Source of the DNA: Eubacterium sp.
Lineage (GTDB): Bacteria; Bacillota; Clostridia; Lachnospirales; Lachnospiraceae
Direction: 5' to 3'
NCBI GenBank assembly: GCA_017437905.1
Contig: JAFRWY010000111.1
Span: 1 to 36,978, forward strand
Length of the DNA stretch: 36,978 nt
The notes beneath the pieces are model-generated. The model searched no databases and was not told the origin of the DNA. It saw only the letters and a program-made list of their open reading frames with translations. Every line of letters begins with the position of its first letter. Positions within the stretch are counted from its first letter, which is position 1. Shown here in pieces: positions 28,915 to 36,830 of the stretch. The position numbers and the translations under genes were made by a program.

Positions 28915-29012
28915 TTCTTCGCCGTTCTGCGGCTCAAAGTGACATACCGCCCGCCGTATCATAACCCGGCAGTTCGGTTTCTTTGCCGCTCCGCTGCTCA
29001 AAGCGAAGATTC
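28915..29012. repeat. Two related palindromic intergenic repeats
   Basis: Minus strand: two copies of CTTTGAGC-n-GC-n-GA-n-CGGC-n-AAGAA, at about 28917-28942 and 28979-29005, each preceded by TCRC. Each can fold (GCCG/CGGC in one). The second copy overlaps the 3' end of the 7TM-EAL gene. They share the layout of the element at 26930-26956. Confidence 0.5.
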
Positions 29013-30965
29013 CGACACTTCCCCCGGGGCTTCGCTCTTCCGGAAATATTCCGTCAGTCGTTCGATGGGGATCGGCTTGGAATACTTATAGCCCTGAAGA
29101 TACTTGGCATCCATCTTCCTGCAGCGGCTTTCGTCATCCTGGGTTTCCACGCCTTCATAGAGAACCGCATAATTCATGTCGCTGAACATCTGCGCCAGAT
29201 GGCTGACCATCATTTCCGACTTCTGATCCGCAGCCGATGCCTGCACCATGGACCGGTCAAACTTGATGATATCAAAGGGAAGCTCCATGATACGTTCGAA
29301 GTTGGAATAACCGGTCCCGAAATCATCCAGATAAAACTTGATCCCGTTCTCCTTCAGTTCATCGATCTTCGACTTCATGATCATGAAATCACTCTCACTC
29401 CGGCTCTCCGTAAGCTCGATGGCGATCTTGCCGAAGGGGATTCCGGAGTCCCGGATCACCCGTCCGATATCCTTACAGAAATTATCATCCCGAAGCTCCA
29501 ATGCGGAAATATTCACCGAGATCCGGACGATCCGGTAGCCCCCCTCCATCATTTCATGGATCCTGTTGCATGTCTTATGCAGGATCACCAGACTCAGCTG
29601 GTGGATCAGCATCTGTTCCTCCGCTATGGGTATAAATACATCCGGGAAGACCATTCCCGTATCCGGCAGATTCAGCCGCATCAGCGCCTCCGCCGTATCA
29701 TAGAACCCGGTATCGATATTCAGAACCGGCTGACAGAAGACCTCCACACGCGGGTCATCCAGATTGCCGTGCCTGCAGATATCCTGCATCTCGGAAAGAA
29801 TATATTTCCGTCTCTGATATGCCTTGATATCCTCTTCCGACAGGAATCGGACCGTATTCTCCTCCATGAGTCCTTCCACGTACCGGATCAGACTGACATA
29901 GTCCCTTTCCTCACTGACCTTGTCAATGGACTGGAAGATCAGGATCTTAAAGGGCAGCCGGTACCTGGGGAATTCCCGGTCAAACTGATTCAGCATCCGG
30001 TTCACCGTATGCTCATAATCAGCGTTCTTTGCAAGGTCCGCCACCAGCACCATGCGTCCGTTGCTTACCTGGAACAGTGTGGCTCCCCGGAGGAATTCCG
30101 CAGCGAATCTCCGGATCTGGTTCTTTACCTCCTCAGGATACTCCTTCCCCTCATCATCCAGTTCGATAAAGAAGAGACTCATGAAAAGCAGCTTCCGGTT
30201 GCGTGAATACTGATCCACCACCATTTCTTCAAATGCAGAAGCGTCGACGGCACCCATCTCCAGATTGTAGGGGTGGGAATGCATCATATAAAGCACTGCG
30301 ATCAGCGGGAAAAGGAAGGTGGCGATCGTAAAGGATGTCTGTTTGAAAATCTGCTGCAGGGCCAGGATCGTAAAAGCCATGATGGCACTTCCGAACACTC
30401 CCCGCATGACCTGCTTATACAACCGGTTCCGGTAACGGATCAGCAGATAAATGATGATCGAACAGAGCAGCGGATATCCTACATAGAAGATATTACCACC
30501 CTCCGCGATCCTGCCGTCCTCATGGATATGAAAACCGAGATGCAGCGGAATGGATATATACTCCAGAAGACACAGGACTGCCGTTATGCCTCCCGCGGGG
30601 ATCACACAATGGAGCACGGTGTCGCGCCCCAAATGCATCTGTTCCTTGATATAAACCACATACAGGAACAGATCCACATACAGAAGGCTGTGATATGTGG
30701 CATACAGCAGCATGACTGCAGTATGCGGAACCGTATCCACCTTCGAAAGAAGGACATGGAAGGATATGCTTGAGAAAGCCGCCAGCATCAGGATCGCAAG
30801 CTGTAACCGGAAGATCGTGTAGGTGCGGCTTTTGGCGATATAGGCGATGGCCATAAGGATCAGACACACCAAACAGATCGCCGTCACAAGTATGTCGCCG
30901 ACCGGTGTATAATTTCCATAATAATAGGTTTCCGTCACGCCTTTAATCGGCTCTGTCACTCCCAT
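28998..30965 (-). CDS. Membrane protein with degenerate GGDEF and intact EAL domain, probable c-di-GMP phosphodiesterase
   Basis: The 655-residue protein has about seven transmembrane segments (~24-233), a degenerate GGDEF domain (~240-375) in which the active loop reads VSNGRMV (300-306), and an EAL domain (~385-640). EAL residues are complete: E426-A427-L428, Asn485, the ELTES motif, Asp547-548 (DDFGTGYSN), Lys568 (KFDRS), Glu604 (EGVET) and Gln624. It should therefore hydrolyse c-di-GMP in response to a membrane-sensed signal. GAGGG precedes the ATG at 30965. Transcribed alone from an extended -10 promoter. Confidence 0.9.
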   Translation of the reverse strand: MGVTEPIKGVTETYYYGNYTPVGDILVTAICLVCLILMAIAYIAKSRTYTIFRLQLAILMLAAFSSISFHVLLSKVDTVPHTAVMLLYATYHSLLYVDLFLYVVYIKEQMHLGRDTVLHCVIPAGGITAVLCLLEYISIPLHLGFHIHEDGRIAEGGNIFYVGYPLLCSIIIYLLIRYRNRLYKQVMRGVFGSAIMAFTILALQQIFKQTSFTIATFLFPLIAVLYMMHSHPYNLEMGAVDASAFEEMVVDQYSRNRKLLFMSLFFIELDDEGKEYPEEVKNQIRRFAAEFLRGATLFQVSNGRMVLVADLAKNADYEHTVNRMLNQFDREFPRYRLPFKILIFQSIDKVSEERDYVSLIRYVEGLMEENTVRFLSEEDIKAYQRRKYILSEMQDICRHGNLDDPRVEVFCQPVLNIDTGFYDTAEALMRLNLPDTGMVFPDVFIPIAEEQMLIHQLSLVILHKTCNRIHEMMEGGYRIVRISVNISALELRDDNFCKDIGRVIRDSGIPFGKIAIELTESRSESDFMIMKSKIDELKENGIKFYLDDFGTGYSNFERIMELPFDIIKFDRSMVQASAADQKSEMMVSHLAQMFSDMNYAVLYEGVETQDDESRCRKMDAKYLQGYKYSKPIPIERLTEYFRKSEAPGEVSESSL

Positions 30966-31030
30966 AAATGCCCTCTGGTGCGGGTACTCGGACAGTTTCT
31001 CCGGATCACCGGACAGACTATCACGTATGT

Positions 31031-31039
31031 ATTATACCA
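31031..31039 (-). promoter_or_regulatory. Extended -10 promoter of the 7TM-EAL gene
   Basis: TGGTATAAT on the minus strand (TATAAT at 31036-31031), about 66 nt before the ATG. The -35 is poor, compensated by the TGn. Confidence 0.6.
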
Positions 31040-31081
31040 TAAAACCCGGTATATACCTACTATCATTTTGTGTTTTATCTC

Positions 31082-31142
31082 AGGGGGAGACCCCCCACCT
31101 CTCAGGTGGCGGGTAAAATCCTGCCGGAAGGCGATCTCCCGG
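31082..31142. repeat. GC-rich hairpin cluster between HU and the 7TM-EAL gene
   Basis: On the minus strand, CCACCT/AGGTGG with a 3-nt loop is nested inside GGGAGA..TCTCCC arms. A stable multi-arm fold with no coding sense. It resembles subterminal hairpins of IS200/IS605-type elements, but no transposase is present. A mobile-element scar or a regulatory RNA are both possible. Confidence 0.4.
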
Positions 31143-31162
31143 TCCGGATGGAACAATAACAA

Positions 31163-31193
31163 GAAGAACCCCGGCCGATAAACGACCGGGGTT
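31163..31193. terminator. HU gene terminator
   Basis: AACCCCGG/CCGGGGTT stem (31167-31193), extended inward by CCG/CG(A). Minus-strand tail TTCTTCTTG is T-rich but interrupted; the plus-strand tail is TTTTG. It follows the HU stop. Confidence 0.65.
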
Positions 31194-31206
31194 TTGTCGC
31201 AAATGC

Positions 31207-31509
31207 TTATTTCTTCTTAGCCTTCTTTGCCGGCTTGCTGTTTACCTTCTCCTTCAGAGCTGCGCCAGCCTTGAACTTCGGCTGCTTAGCTGCCTTGATC
31301 TTGATGGACTCACCGGTCTGCGGATTGCGGCCTGTACGAGCTGCTCTCTTGCCTACCTCAAAGGTACCAAAGCCGATCAGCTGAACCTTACCGTCCTTCT
31401 GAAGCTCGTCAGATACAACTTCTACAAAAGCTTTTACTGCAGCTTCTGCATCCTTCTTGGAGATCTGAGCCTCTTCAGCAATTGCTGCTACAAGTTCTGT
31501 TTTGTTCAT
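31207..31509 (-). CDS. hup: HU family DNA-binding protein
   Basis: Nucleoid protein of 100 residues that bends and compacts DNA as a dimer. Signature: [23 protein letters not shown], with the beta-arm Arg/Pro tip. The start at 31509 ([15 protein letters not shown]) has AGGAAGCAGGG upstream; the longer in-frame ORF to 31554 would run through the leader palindrome. The C-terminus carries a short Lys/Ala tail (KPAKKAKKK), longer than in B. subtilis HBsu. Strong promoter with a 16-bp palindrome at the start site. Confidence 0.97.
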   Translation of the reverse strand: MNKTELVAAIAEEAQISKKDAEAAVKAFVEVVSDELQKDGKVQLIGFGTFEVGKRAARTGRNPQTGESIKIKAAKQPKFKAGAALKEKVNSKPAKKAKKK

Positions 31510-31538
31510 AGTTCCCTGCTTCCTTTCATAAATAGGAT

Positions 31539-31554
31539 TTGTATTTAAATACAA
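31539..31554. promoter_or_regulatory. Perfect 16-bp palindrome at the hup transcription start
   Basis: TTGTATTTAAATACAA, fully self-complementary, begins about at the predicted +1. Position and symmetry suit an operator for a dimeric repressor; a leader hairpin is less likely because no loop is possible without opening pairs. Confidence 0.55.
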
Positions 31555-31559
31555 GCGCT

Positions 31560-31588
31560 ATTATACAACCCTTTTCTCTATATTTCAA
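31560..31588 (-). promoter_or_regulatory. hup promoter
   Basis: Minus strand: TTGAAA (31588-31583), a 17-nt spacer, then TATAAT (31565-31560). Predicted start is near 31553, giving a leader of about 45 nt. Confidence 0.8.
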
Positions 31589-31749
31589 TACTTTTCCACA
31601 AGATATTGTAGATTTTTGTGAAAAAAAGCGCAAAATTTAGCCGGTTTCACGCGGTTTTTCCCGTTTAGGTTACATAAAACTCCCGTCTTTTGGGCATTTT
31701 GCCGTATCATCCGTCCGAAAACTCCCATTTTACAACGGTTCCCGAGGTG

Positions 31750-32661
31750 TCAGATACTTCGTCTTTCCATGATCCTCTCATAGAAATCCAGCGCGCGCCG
31801 GTTCTTTTTCACATCATGCACCCGGACAAAATCATATCCGGCCTCTGCAGCCAGGATCGAAGTAACGATGGTTCCCTCCTCCCGCTCTTCCGGCGGAAGC
31901 TGCAGGGTGTCTCCGATCACCGATTTTCTGGACGCTCCGAGCAGCATGCCGCAGCCAGGTTCCCGGATACAGGAAAGCCCGGCCAGAACCCTCTGGTTCT
32001 CCTCCATCGTCTTTGCAAATCCCACTCCGGGATCCAGAAGGATATTTTCCTTTTTTATTCCGGCAGACGCCGCAATCTCAAGCGAACGATGGAGTCCGTC
32101 ACGTACACGGATCAGGACGTCACTCCTTCCCTGTTCCGAAACGCCGGAGCGCTGCCACTGCTCCTCTCTCCGAAGATCCGCCTTTCGTTCCAGAAGATCA
32201 TTATGCATCAGTACCACCGGTTTCCCGTGCTTTGCAACCACTTCGGCCATGGAAAGGGGAAAGTCCGGATCCACGGCTTCCGGATGCAGTTCCTCATACC
32301 GGAAGCCCCAGATATCATTTCCGATATCCGCCCCTTCCGAAAATGCCGCATCCATGACACGCGCCTTGTAGGTATCCACGGACACCGGAATGTCAAACCG
32401 CTTCCTGATCCCCCGGAGCACCGAAACCAGACGCTCCGTTTCTTCCTTTGCAGATACGGGAATATACCCCGGCCGTGTACTCTCCGCCCCCAGATCGATC
32501 ACCTCCGCGCCCTCCCGGATCATCTCCTCCGTATGAAACAGAGCTTTGTCCATTTCCATGTAATTTCCGCCGTCCGAGAATGAATCCGGTGTCAGGTTCA
32601 GGATCCCCATGATATGCACATGTCCCTCCGCATCCGGGATGAATTTACCGCCGATCAGCAT
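31750..32661 (-). CDS. folP: Dihydropteroate synthase
   Basis: Joins p-aminobenzoate to hydroxymethyl-dihydropterin pyrophosphate in folate synthesis; the target of sulfonamides. The 303-residue protein has the two family signatures IMGILNLTPDSFSDGG and GAESTRPG, then SVDTYK, LDPGVGFAKT and the terminal LLGASRKS. It is a little longer than usual because of a charged segment after the Asn-Asp of VLMHND (about 25 residues: ERKADLRREEQW and following). I chose the ATG at 32661 because AAGGAGG lies 9 nt upstream; the longer reading frame extends into the promoter. No other folate genes are nearby. Confidence 0.94.
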   Translation of the reverse strand: MLIGGKFIPDAEGHVHIMGILNLTPDSFSDGGNYMEMDKALFHTEEMIREGAEVIDLGAESTRPGYIPVSAKEETERLVSVLRGIRKRFDIPVSVDTYKARVMDAAFSEGADIGNDIWGFRYEELHPEAVDPDFPLSMAEVVAKHGKPVVLMHNDLLERKADLRREEQWQRSGVSEQGRSDVLIRVRDGLHRSLEIAASAGIKKENILLDPGVGFAKTMEENQRVLAGLSCIREPGCGMLLGASRKSVIGDTLQLPPEEREEGTIVTSILAAEAGYDFVRVHDVKKNRRALDFYERIMERRSI

Positions 32662-32693
32662 ATCCTGCCGCCTCCTTGTCATTTTTCCTAAAT

Positions 32694-32722
32694 ATGATAA
32701 TCGGATTTGTACTTTTTTACAA
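32694..32722 (-). promoter_or_regulatory. folP promoter
   Basis: Minus strand: TTGTAA (32722-32717), a 17-nt spacer, then TATCAT (32699-32694). Leader of about 26 nt. Confidence 0.6.
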
Positions 32723-32741
32723 TCCTGAAATGAAAAAGGAA

Positions 32742-32770
32742 TTGAATACATATCATTTTTTTGGTAAAAT
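32742..32770 (+). promoter_or_regulatory. Promoter of the two-gene GGDEF operon
   Basis: TTGAAT (32742-32747), a 17-nt spacer, then TAAAAT (32765-32770). Divergent from folP. Leader of about 43 nt to the ATG at 32820. Confidence 0.75.
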
Positions 32771-32819
32771 GGACTATGGGGGAAGTAGCACTAAATGTAG
32801 TCTGAAGGGGGAGACTGAT

Positions 32820-34481
32820 ATGAAGCGTTTCTACTTTATCTGCCTCCTTTGCTTTGGCATCTTACTGCTGGCATCGCTGGTAGCGGCATGTATCACCGAA
32901 TACACTTCAGGAAGCCCGACCGTAACTTCTACAGAGGCGGTTTCCGGGTGGAAGTACGAGGACGGTTCCGCTGCCAAGCTTGACGACCTCACTCTGAACG
33001 GGGATGCTTTCGAAGTCACCCGCCGGCTCCCGGAATCCATGGATCCCGGAACCGAGCTTTGTCTGATCAGTACAAATGTTGATTTCGAAGTCTTCCTGGA
33101 TGACCGGCAGATCTATTCCTACACCCCCGTAATACGAACTTTATATGGAAAAACTTATGGCAATGATCTTCATGCCATTGAACTCTCCGGAGCGGAGCCG
33201 GATTCCGTACTCAGGATCCGGGGAAAAGGACTTGACACCTCGATGTTCGTCGGATTCCGGGAAGCCAGTCTCGATTCCGGAGATGCCTTCTACCGTAAGA
33301 CGATCCGGAGGGAACTGCCGAAATTCCTGATCTCCTTCCTGATCTTTGCACTGGGAATCCTGATCACATTGCTGGGAATCTTCTTCAGCAAGGATCATGA
33401 GTTGCAGCTGGAGACCATTGCACTTGGCCTCCTGGCCATAACCTTAAGTCTCTGGACAGCGACCGGAACCTACGTCATCCAGATCATCACCGGCAATCCG
33501 GGTATGGTCCGTCTGGTGAATTACCTTTCACTGATGGTTCTGCCCGCCAGTGGTATAACGCTTGTGGCCTGCCTCACCGGCAGACCGAAGAGCCGGCTGG
33601 TACTACCGATCCATCTTATCGTGATCATGAATCTGATCATGTATATGATCGGCATCTTCATTTTGAAGAAAGACTTCCACGCCTTCCTCTTCATAACGCA
33701 TTTCTCCCTGATCCTGGCTGTAGTCTTTGCGATCCAGATGCTGATCGGGAGCCTGCGCAGGAAACCGGAGCAGGGGGAGTCCCGGGATTATACCACTTTG
33801 ATCGCATTCGGCATTCTGGTACTCACGGGCCTTGTGGATCTGGTGCTTTACTATTTTTCCGACAGCGCTGACATGGCCCGCTTCTCCCGTGTCGGTCTGC
33901 TGATCTTCGTAACGATCCTTGCAGGCCACGAGTTGAACCGGTTCATCGAAATCTCCGAGAAAAGCCACGAGGCCGATGTCATGGAGCGTCTGGCGCATGT
34001 GGACGGGCTTACCGGACTGAAGAACCGTACCAGTCTGAACGAACATGAATTTGCATTAAAACACGAATCCGAAGGCGTAGCGGTTCTTACGGTCTTTGAT
34101 ATCAACTACCTGAAGAAGGTAAATGATACCTACGGACACAAGGCCGGCGATGATTTCATCCGCCACGGCGCCTCCATTATAGACAAAAGCTTCGGAGAAA
34201 CGGACTGGATCTTCCGGACCGGCGGAGATGAATTCTTCGCAATCCTTTTCTCTCCGGACCCGAAACGGGAATCAGAACTGCTCCTTGCCTTTGAAAAGGG
34301 CGAGAAGCTGATGAAGGAACAGATACAGAAACACAATGACAGCAATCTATCCCCTGTCCCTCTGCAGATTGCCTACGGCATGTCGGTCTACCACTGTCGT
34401 GACAAGAATCTTGAGGAACAGGAGCAATTGGCTGACAGCCGCATGTATGAGCATAAGAAACAACTAAAGCAAGGCTGCTGA
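32820..34481 (+). CDS. 7TM-type membrane diguanylate cyclase with extracytoplasmic sensor domain
   Basis: The 553-residue protein begins with a hydrophobic export signal ending in LVAAC, which matches a lipobox (Cys24). An extracytoplasmic beta-rich domain (~28-160) follows, then about seven transmembrane helices (~168-370), a short coiled linker, and a GGDEF domain (~385-550). The layout is that of 7TMR-DISM sensors. The cyclase core is intact: HVDGLTGLKNRTSL, FDINYLKKVNDTYGHKAGD and RTGGDEFFAIL (GGDEF 468-472). The inhibitory RxxD site is missing (GETD in its place). GGGGGAGA lies upstream of the ATG. It is first in an operon with a second GGDEF gene 47 nt downstream. Confidence 0.9.
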   Translation: MKRFYFICLLCFGILLLASLVAACITEYTSGSPTVTSTEAVSGWKYEDGSAAKLDDLTLNGDAFEVTRRLPESMDPGTELCLISTNVDFEVFLDDRQIYSYTPVIRTLYGKTYGNDLHAIELSGAEPDSVLRIRGKGLDTSMFVGFREASLDSGDAFYRKTIRRELPKFLISFLIFALGILITLLGIFFSKDHELQLETIALGLLAITLSLWTATGTYVIQIITGNPGMVRLVNYLSLMVLPASGITLVACLTGRPKSRLVLPIHLIVIMNLIMYMIGIFILKKDFHAFLFITHFSLILAVVFAIQMLIGSLRRKPEQGESRDYTTLIAFGILVLTGLVDLVLYYFSDSADMARFSRVGLLIFVTILAGHELNRFIEISEKSHEADVMERLAHVDGLTGLKNRTSLNEHEFALKHESEGVAVLTVFDINYLKKVNDTYGHKAGDDFIRHGASIIDKSFGETDWIFRTGGDEFFAILFSPDPKRESELLLAFEKGEKLMKEQIQKHNDSNLSPVPLQIAYGMSVYHCRDKNLEEQEQLADSRMYEHKKQLKQGC

Positions 34482-34528
34482 AGCACGGAGCGTATCCTCC
34501 GATGCACCGGCACCGGATAGGAGAAGTT

Positions 34529-36232
34529 ATGCTGACTATCTTGAAAAACACGTATCTTGAATCCTCCAGGAAGTTCCACAGGGTCATCCTGTTTTTCCTG
34601 GCCGCATCCACTGTGATCGCATATTTCATCGATGACGGCACCACCATAGCAACGATGATCTTCTATCTCGTTCTATGTGTTGCCTGCTTCGTCTTCGATC
34701 TCTTCTATCAGCGATACAGCCAGCGGAAGGAATACTACTCCGGGATCTACGTCTACAAGGTATTTGTTTACCTGGGCGGACTGATCGGCGGTGCTTTCAT
34801 CGGATCCATTCCGATCCCTCTCCTGGGGTCGTTCCTGGTCTACGGTATCCTGATGATCTGCGAGAGCGTACTGCTGAATGATGTCTACGACATCATGATC
34901 ACCTATCGTGATTATTTCTTCTTTACGACGATGCTGATGCTGGCCATGGTGCTGCCGTTCCGTGCTTTGTTCGACAAAGCTATCGCGATCCTGATCCTGA
35001 TCGCCGGCGCCGCACTCTTCCCGCTGGTTCATCTGCTCCGTCAGATCACGATCCAGAGTATGATCTACATGGACAAGCAGTACACGCATATCTTCTTCCG
35101 TAACCTGGATGTGGAGGAAGAGAACTCCGGACTGGTTGAGATGCAGCAGCGTCTGGAGGAAGTAAACGAAACCATCAATTATCAGCGTGTACAGTTAAAC
35201 GATGCGCTGTCCGATCTGAAGAAGCGCAGCGAAGAAACCCACGCACTGATCGAGATCACATCCCATTTCACTTCTACCTTTGATCTGTCCGACAGTTTAC
35301 AGTTCATGGTTCAGAAGCTGGTTGAGTTAAAGAATGCAAACATCTGCTGCTTCCTGATCGAAAAGGATGTCTGCCTGAACGAGGATATCATCTTTGAGGC
35401 TTATACCGATAAGAACTATGGGCGGGAACGCCTGAAGAAGGAAACCTATCAGATCTTCGAAGAGTTCAAGCGGAGCGGATCCCGCGATCCTCTTGTGATC
35501 TGTGATAATTACGATCAGTTCCTCCCCTACTTCGAGCGCAGAGGATGCTGTATCTCCGCAATCCCCGCGTACGAGCAGGATCAGTTGTACGGCGTTATGG
35601 TGATCGCCGGTGAGAAATACGACTTCTTCTACGGCGGCTATGACTTCTACAAGACCACCATCGGTGATCTGACAACCGCCATGATCAAGGACCGGCTGTA
35701 TCTTACAACCGAGGATATGGCGAAGAAGGATGGTCTTACCAAGATCTACAACCGTATCTACTTCAATCAGGTTTATCCGGATATGCTGAATTCTGCAAAG
35801 CAAAATGGCGGTACGATCTCCGTCCTTATGCTGGATATCGACCACTTCAAGAATGTAAATGATACCTACGGCCATCTGGCCGGTGATGAGGCGATCCGTT
35901 CGGTAGCCCGTTCCGACTGGGAAGTGGCAAAGAAATACGGTGGTATGGCAGTCCGCTTCGGCGGCGAGGAATTCCTCCTCATCCTTCAGGATACACCTCT
36001 GGAGAAGGCTAAAGAGATCGCAGCCGAGTTGCATGAAAAGATCCGTACCACAACGATCCATTTTGAAGATTACGAGATCAACATCAACACCAGCCTCGGT
36101 GTGGCAAACTACCCCACCACCGTACAGGATACCAACCTTACGCTGGATCGTTCCGATAAGGCTATGTACTACGGCAAGACCCACGGCCGCGGCCGCATCA
36201 TCGTAGACGGCGTCGACAACGTTGATCCGTGA
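34529..36232 (+). CDS. Membrane GAF-GGDEF diguanylate cyclase
   Basis: The 567-residue protein has an N-terminal membrane region of about six helices (~19-172), a coiled coil (~195-240), a GAF-like domain (~240-390) with a Cys pair in NANICCFLI, then a GGDEF domain (~395-560). Core motifs: KKDGLTKIYNRIYF, MLDIDHFKNVNDTYGHLAGD and RFGGEEFLLIL (GGEEF 478-482), so cyclase activity is expected; no RxxD inhibitory site is present. The start at 34529 (MLTILKNTY) follows AGGAG; the longer frame from 34502 is not supported. It is the second gene of the operon and ends at a strong terminator. Confidence 0.9.
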   Translation: MLTILKNTYLESSRKFHRVILFFLAASTVIAYFIDDGTTIATMIFYLVLCVACFVFDLFYQRYSQRKEYYSGIYVYKVFVYLGGLIGGAFIGSIPIPLLGSFLVYGILMICESVLLNDVYDIMITYRDYFFFTTMLMLAMVLPFRALFDKAIAILILIAGAALFPLVHLLRQITIQSMIYMDKQYTHIFFRNLDVEEENSGLVEMQQRLEEVNETINYQRVQLNDALSDLKKRSEETHALIEITSHFTSTFDLSDSLQFMVQKLVELKNANICCFLIEKDVCLNEDIIFEAYTDKNYGRERLKKETYQIFEEFKRSGSRDPLVICDNYDQFLPYFERRGCCISAIPAYEQDQLYGVMVIAGEKYDFFYGGYDFYKTTIGDLTTAMIKDRLYLTTEDMAKKDGLTKIYNRIYFNQVYPDMLNSAKQNGGTISVLMLDIDHFKNVNDTYGHLAGDEAIRSVARSDWEVAKKYGGMAVRFGGEEFLLILQDTPLEKAKEIAAELHEKIRTTTIHFEDYEININTSLGVANYPTTVQDTNLTLDRSDKAMYYGKTHGRGRIIVDGVDNVDP

Positions 36233-36261
36233 TAATCTTCGTCAAAACCCACAAGAACCAA

Positions 36262-36294
36262 CGAACCCCCACGGTTCCTGTCCGTGGGGGTTTT
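36262..36294 (+). terminator. Terminator of the GGDEF operon
   Basis: An 11-bp perfect stem, AACCCCCACGG/CCGTGGGGGTT (36264-36292), with a 7-nt loop, is followed by TTTTC. Confidence 0.9.
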
Positions 36295-36320
36295 CATATG
36301 TTCCGGAGACTATTGCACCG

Positions 36321-36374
36321 ATAAACATAGGGACATGGAGCACCGTCATAAACATAGGGACATGGAGCACCGTC
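36321..36374. repeat. 27-bp perfect tandem repeat, two copies
   Basis: Units 36321-36347 and 36348-36374 are identical; each begins ATAAACATAGGGACATGG and ends AGCACCGTC. A diverged partial third unit (AAACAAAGGGACC) starts at 36375. It directly abuts a long hairpin. Confidence 0.9.
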
Positions 36375-36440
36375 AAACAAAGGGACCGGATAGTACGCCA
36401 TGGGAAATGTCGTACTATCCGGTCCCTCTGTTCTCGGTGC
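36367..36440. repeat. Long hairpin, REP-like
   Basis: A 17-bp perfect stem (36381-36397 with 36411-36427; AGGGACCGGATAGTACG and its complement) with a 13-nt loop, flanked by outer arms GCACCG/CGGTGC (36367-36372 and 36435-36440). No T-run follows, so it is not a terminator. The wording resembles GGGAC-type REP sequences mobilised by Y1/RAYT transposases (memory, not a search). No transposase is present. Confidence 0.6.
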
Positions 36441-36546
36441 ATGTAACTAATCTCTAATTCATGTTCATTATGTATGTTTCTTTGGGTTGTCTCCTTGATT
36501 TCCGATATTGTTGTGCCACACAGCAGGCAGATGAATCAGAACCGCA

Positions 36547-36735
36547 GGACGGTTTCTAAGCGCGACCATTGAGCGACGTCGGCACTGGACATCGTTCGAG
36601 CAAAGCGAGATACGATGTCCTAGTGTGCCGGATTATGAGTAAGAAGCATCCGGAGGAGCTGATTACGCATAATCCGGCATGAAACCGCTACGTCGTGAAA
36701 TGGAGTGCGAACGGTGTCGCGCGTGAAACCTGTCC
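36547..36735. repeat. 189-bp nested fold-back element (MITE or structured RNA)
   Basis: Complementary blocks occur in nested order. GGAC 36547-36550 with GTCC 36732-36735; GGTTTC 36551-36556 with GAAACC 36725-36730; GCGCGAC 36560-36566 with GTCGCGC 36716-36722; CATT 36567-36570 with AATG 36699-36702; CGACGT 36574-36579 with ACGTCG 36690-36695. Inside are two hairpins: CGGCACTGGACATCGT with ACGATGTCC..GTGCCG (36580-36630), and GCCGGATTATG/CATAATCCGGC (36627-36678, 11 bp perfect), sharing 4 nt. No ORF of note. It sits between convergent transcripts, as inserted elements often do. Confidence 0.6.
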
Positions 36736-36778
36736 GTTAGGTTCTCATCTGCCTGCGTCTCTTTGGCTGACTCTCAAA

Positions 36779-36809
36779 CAAAAAATCCCCCTGTGGAATT
36801 CCACAGGGA
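36779..36809 (-). terminator. tuf terminator
   Basis: A perfect 20-bp palindrome, CCCTGTGGAATTCCACAGGG (36789-36808), is followed on the minus strand by GGATTTTTTG, 22 nt after the tuf stop. Confidence 0.9.
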
Positions 36810-36830
36810 GATGGATATTAACGTTGTTGA

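Noticed and set aside
36321-36374. CRISPR array
   Set aside because: Only two units, directly adjacent with no spacer, and no cas genes.
36381-36427. Rho-independent terminator
   Set aside because: The long stem is not followed by a T-run on either strand, and the GGDEF operon already ends at 36262-36294.
36547-36735. Retron msr-msd or group II intron fragment
   Set aside because: Nested end pairing is suggestive, but there is no reverse transcriptase gene nearby and I could not identify domain V or a branch-point G context.
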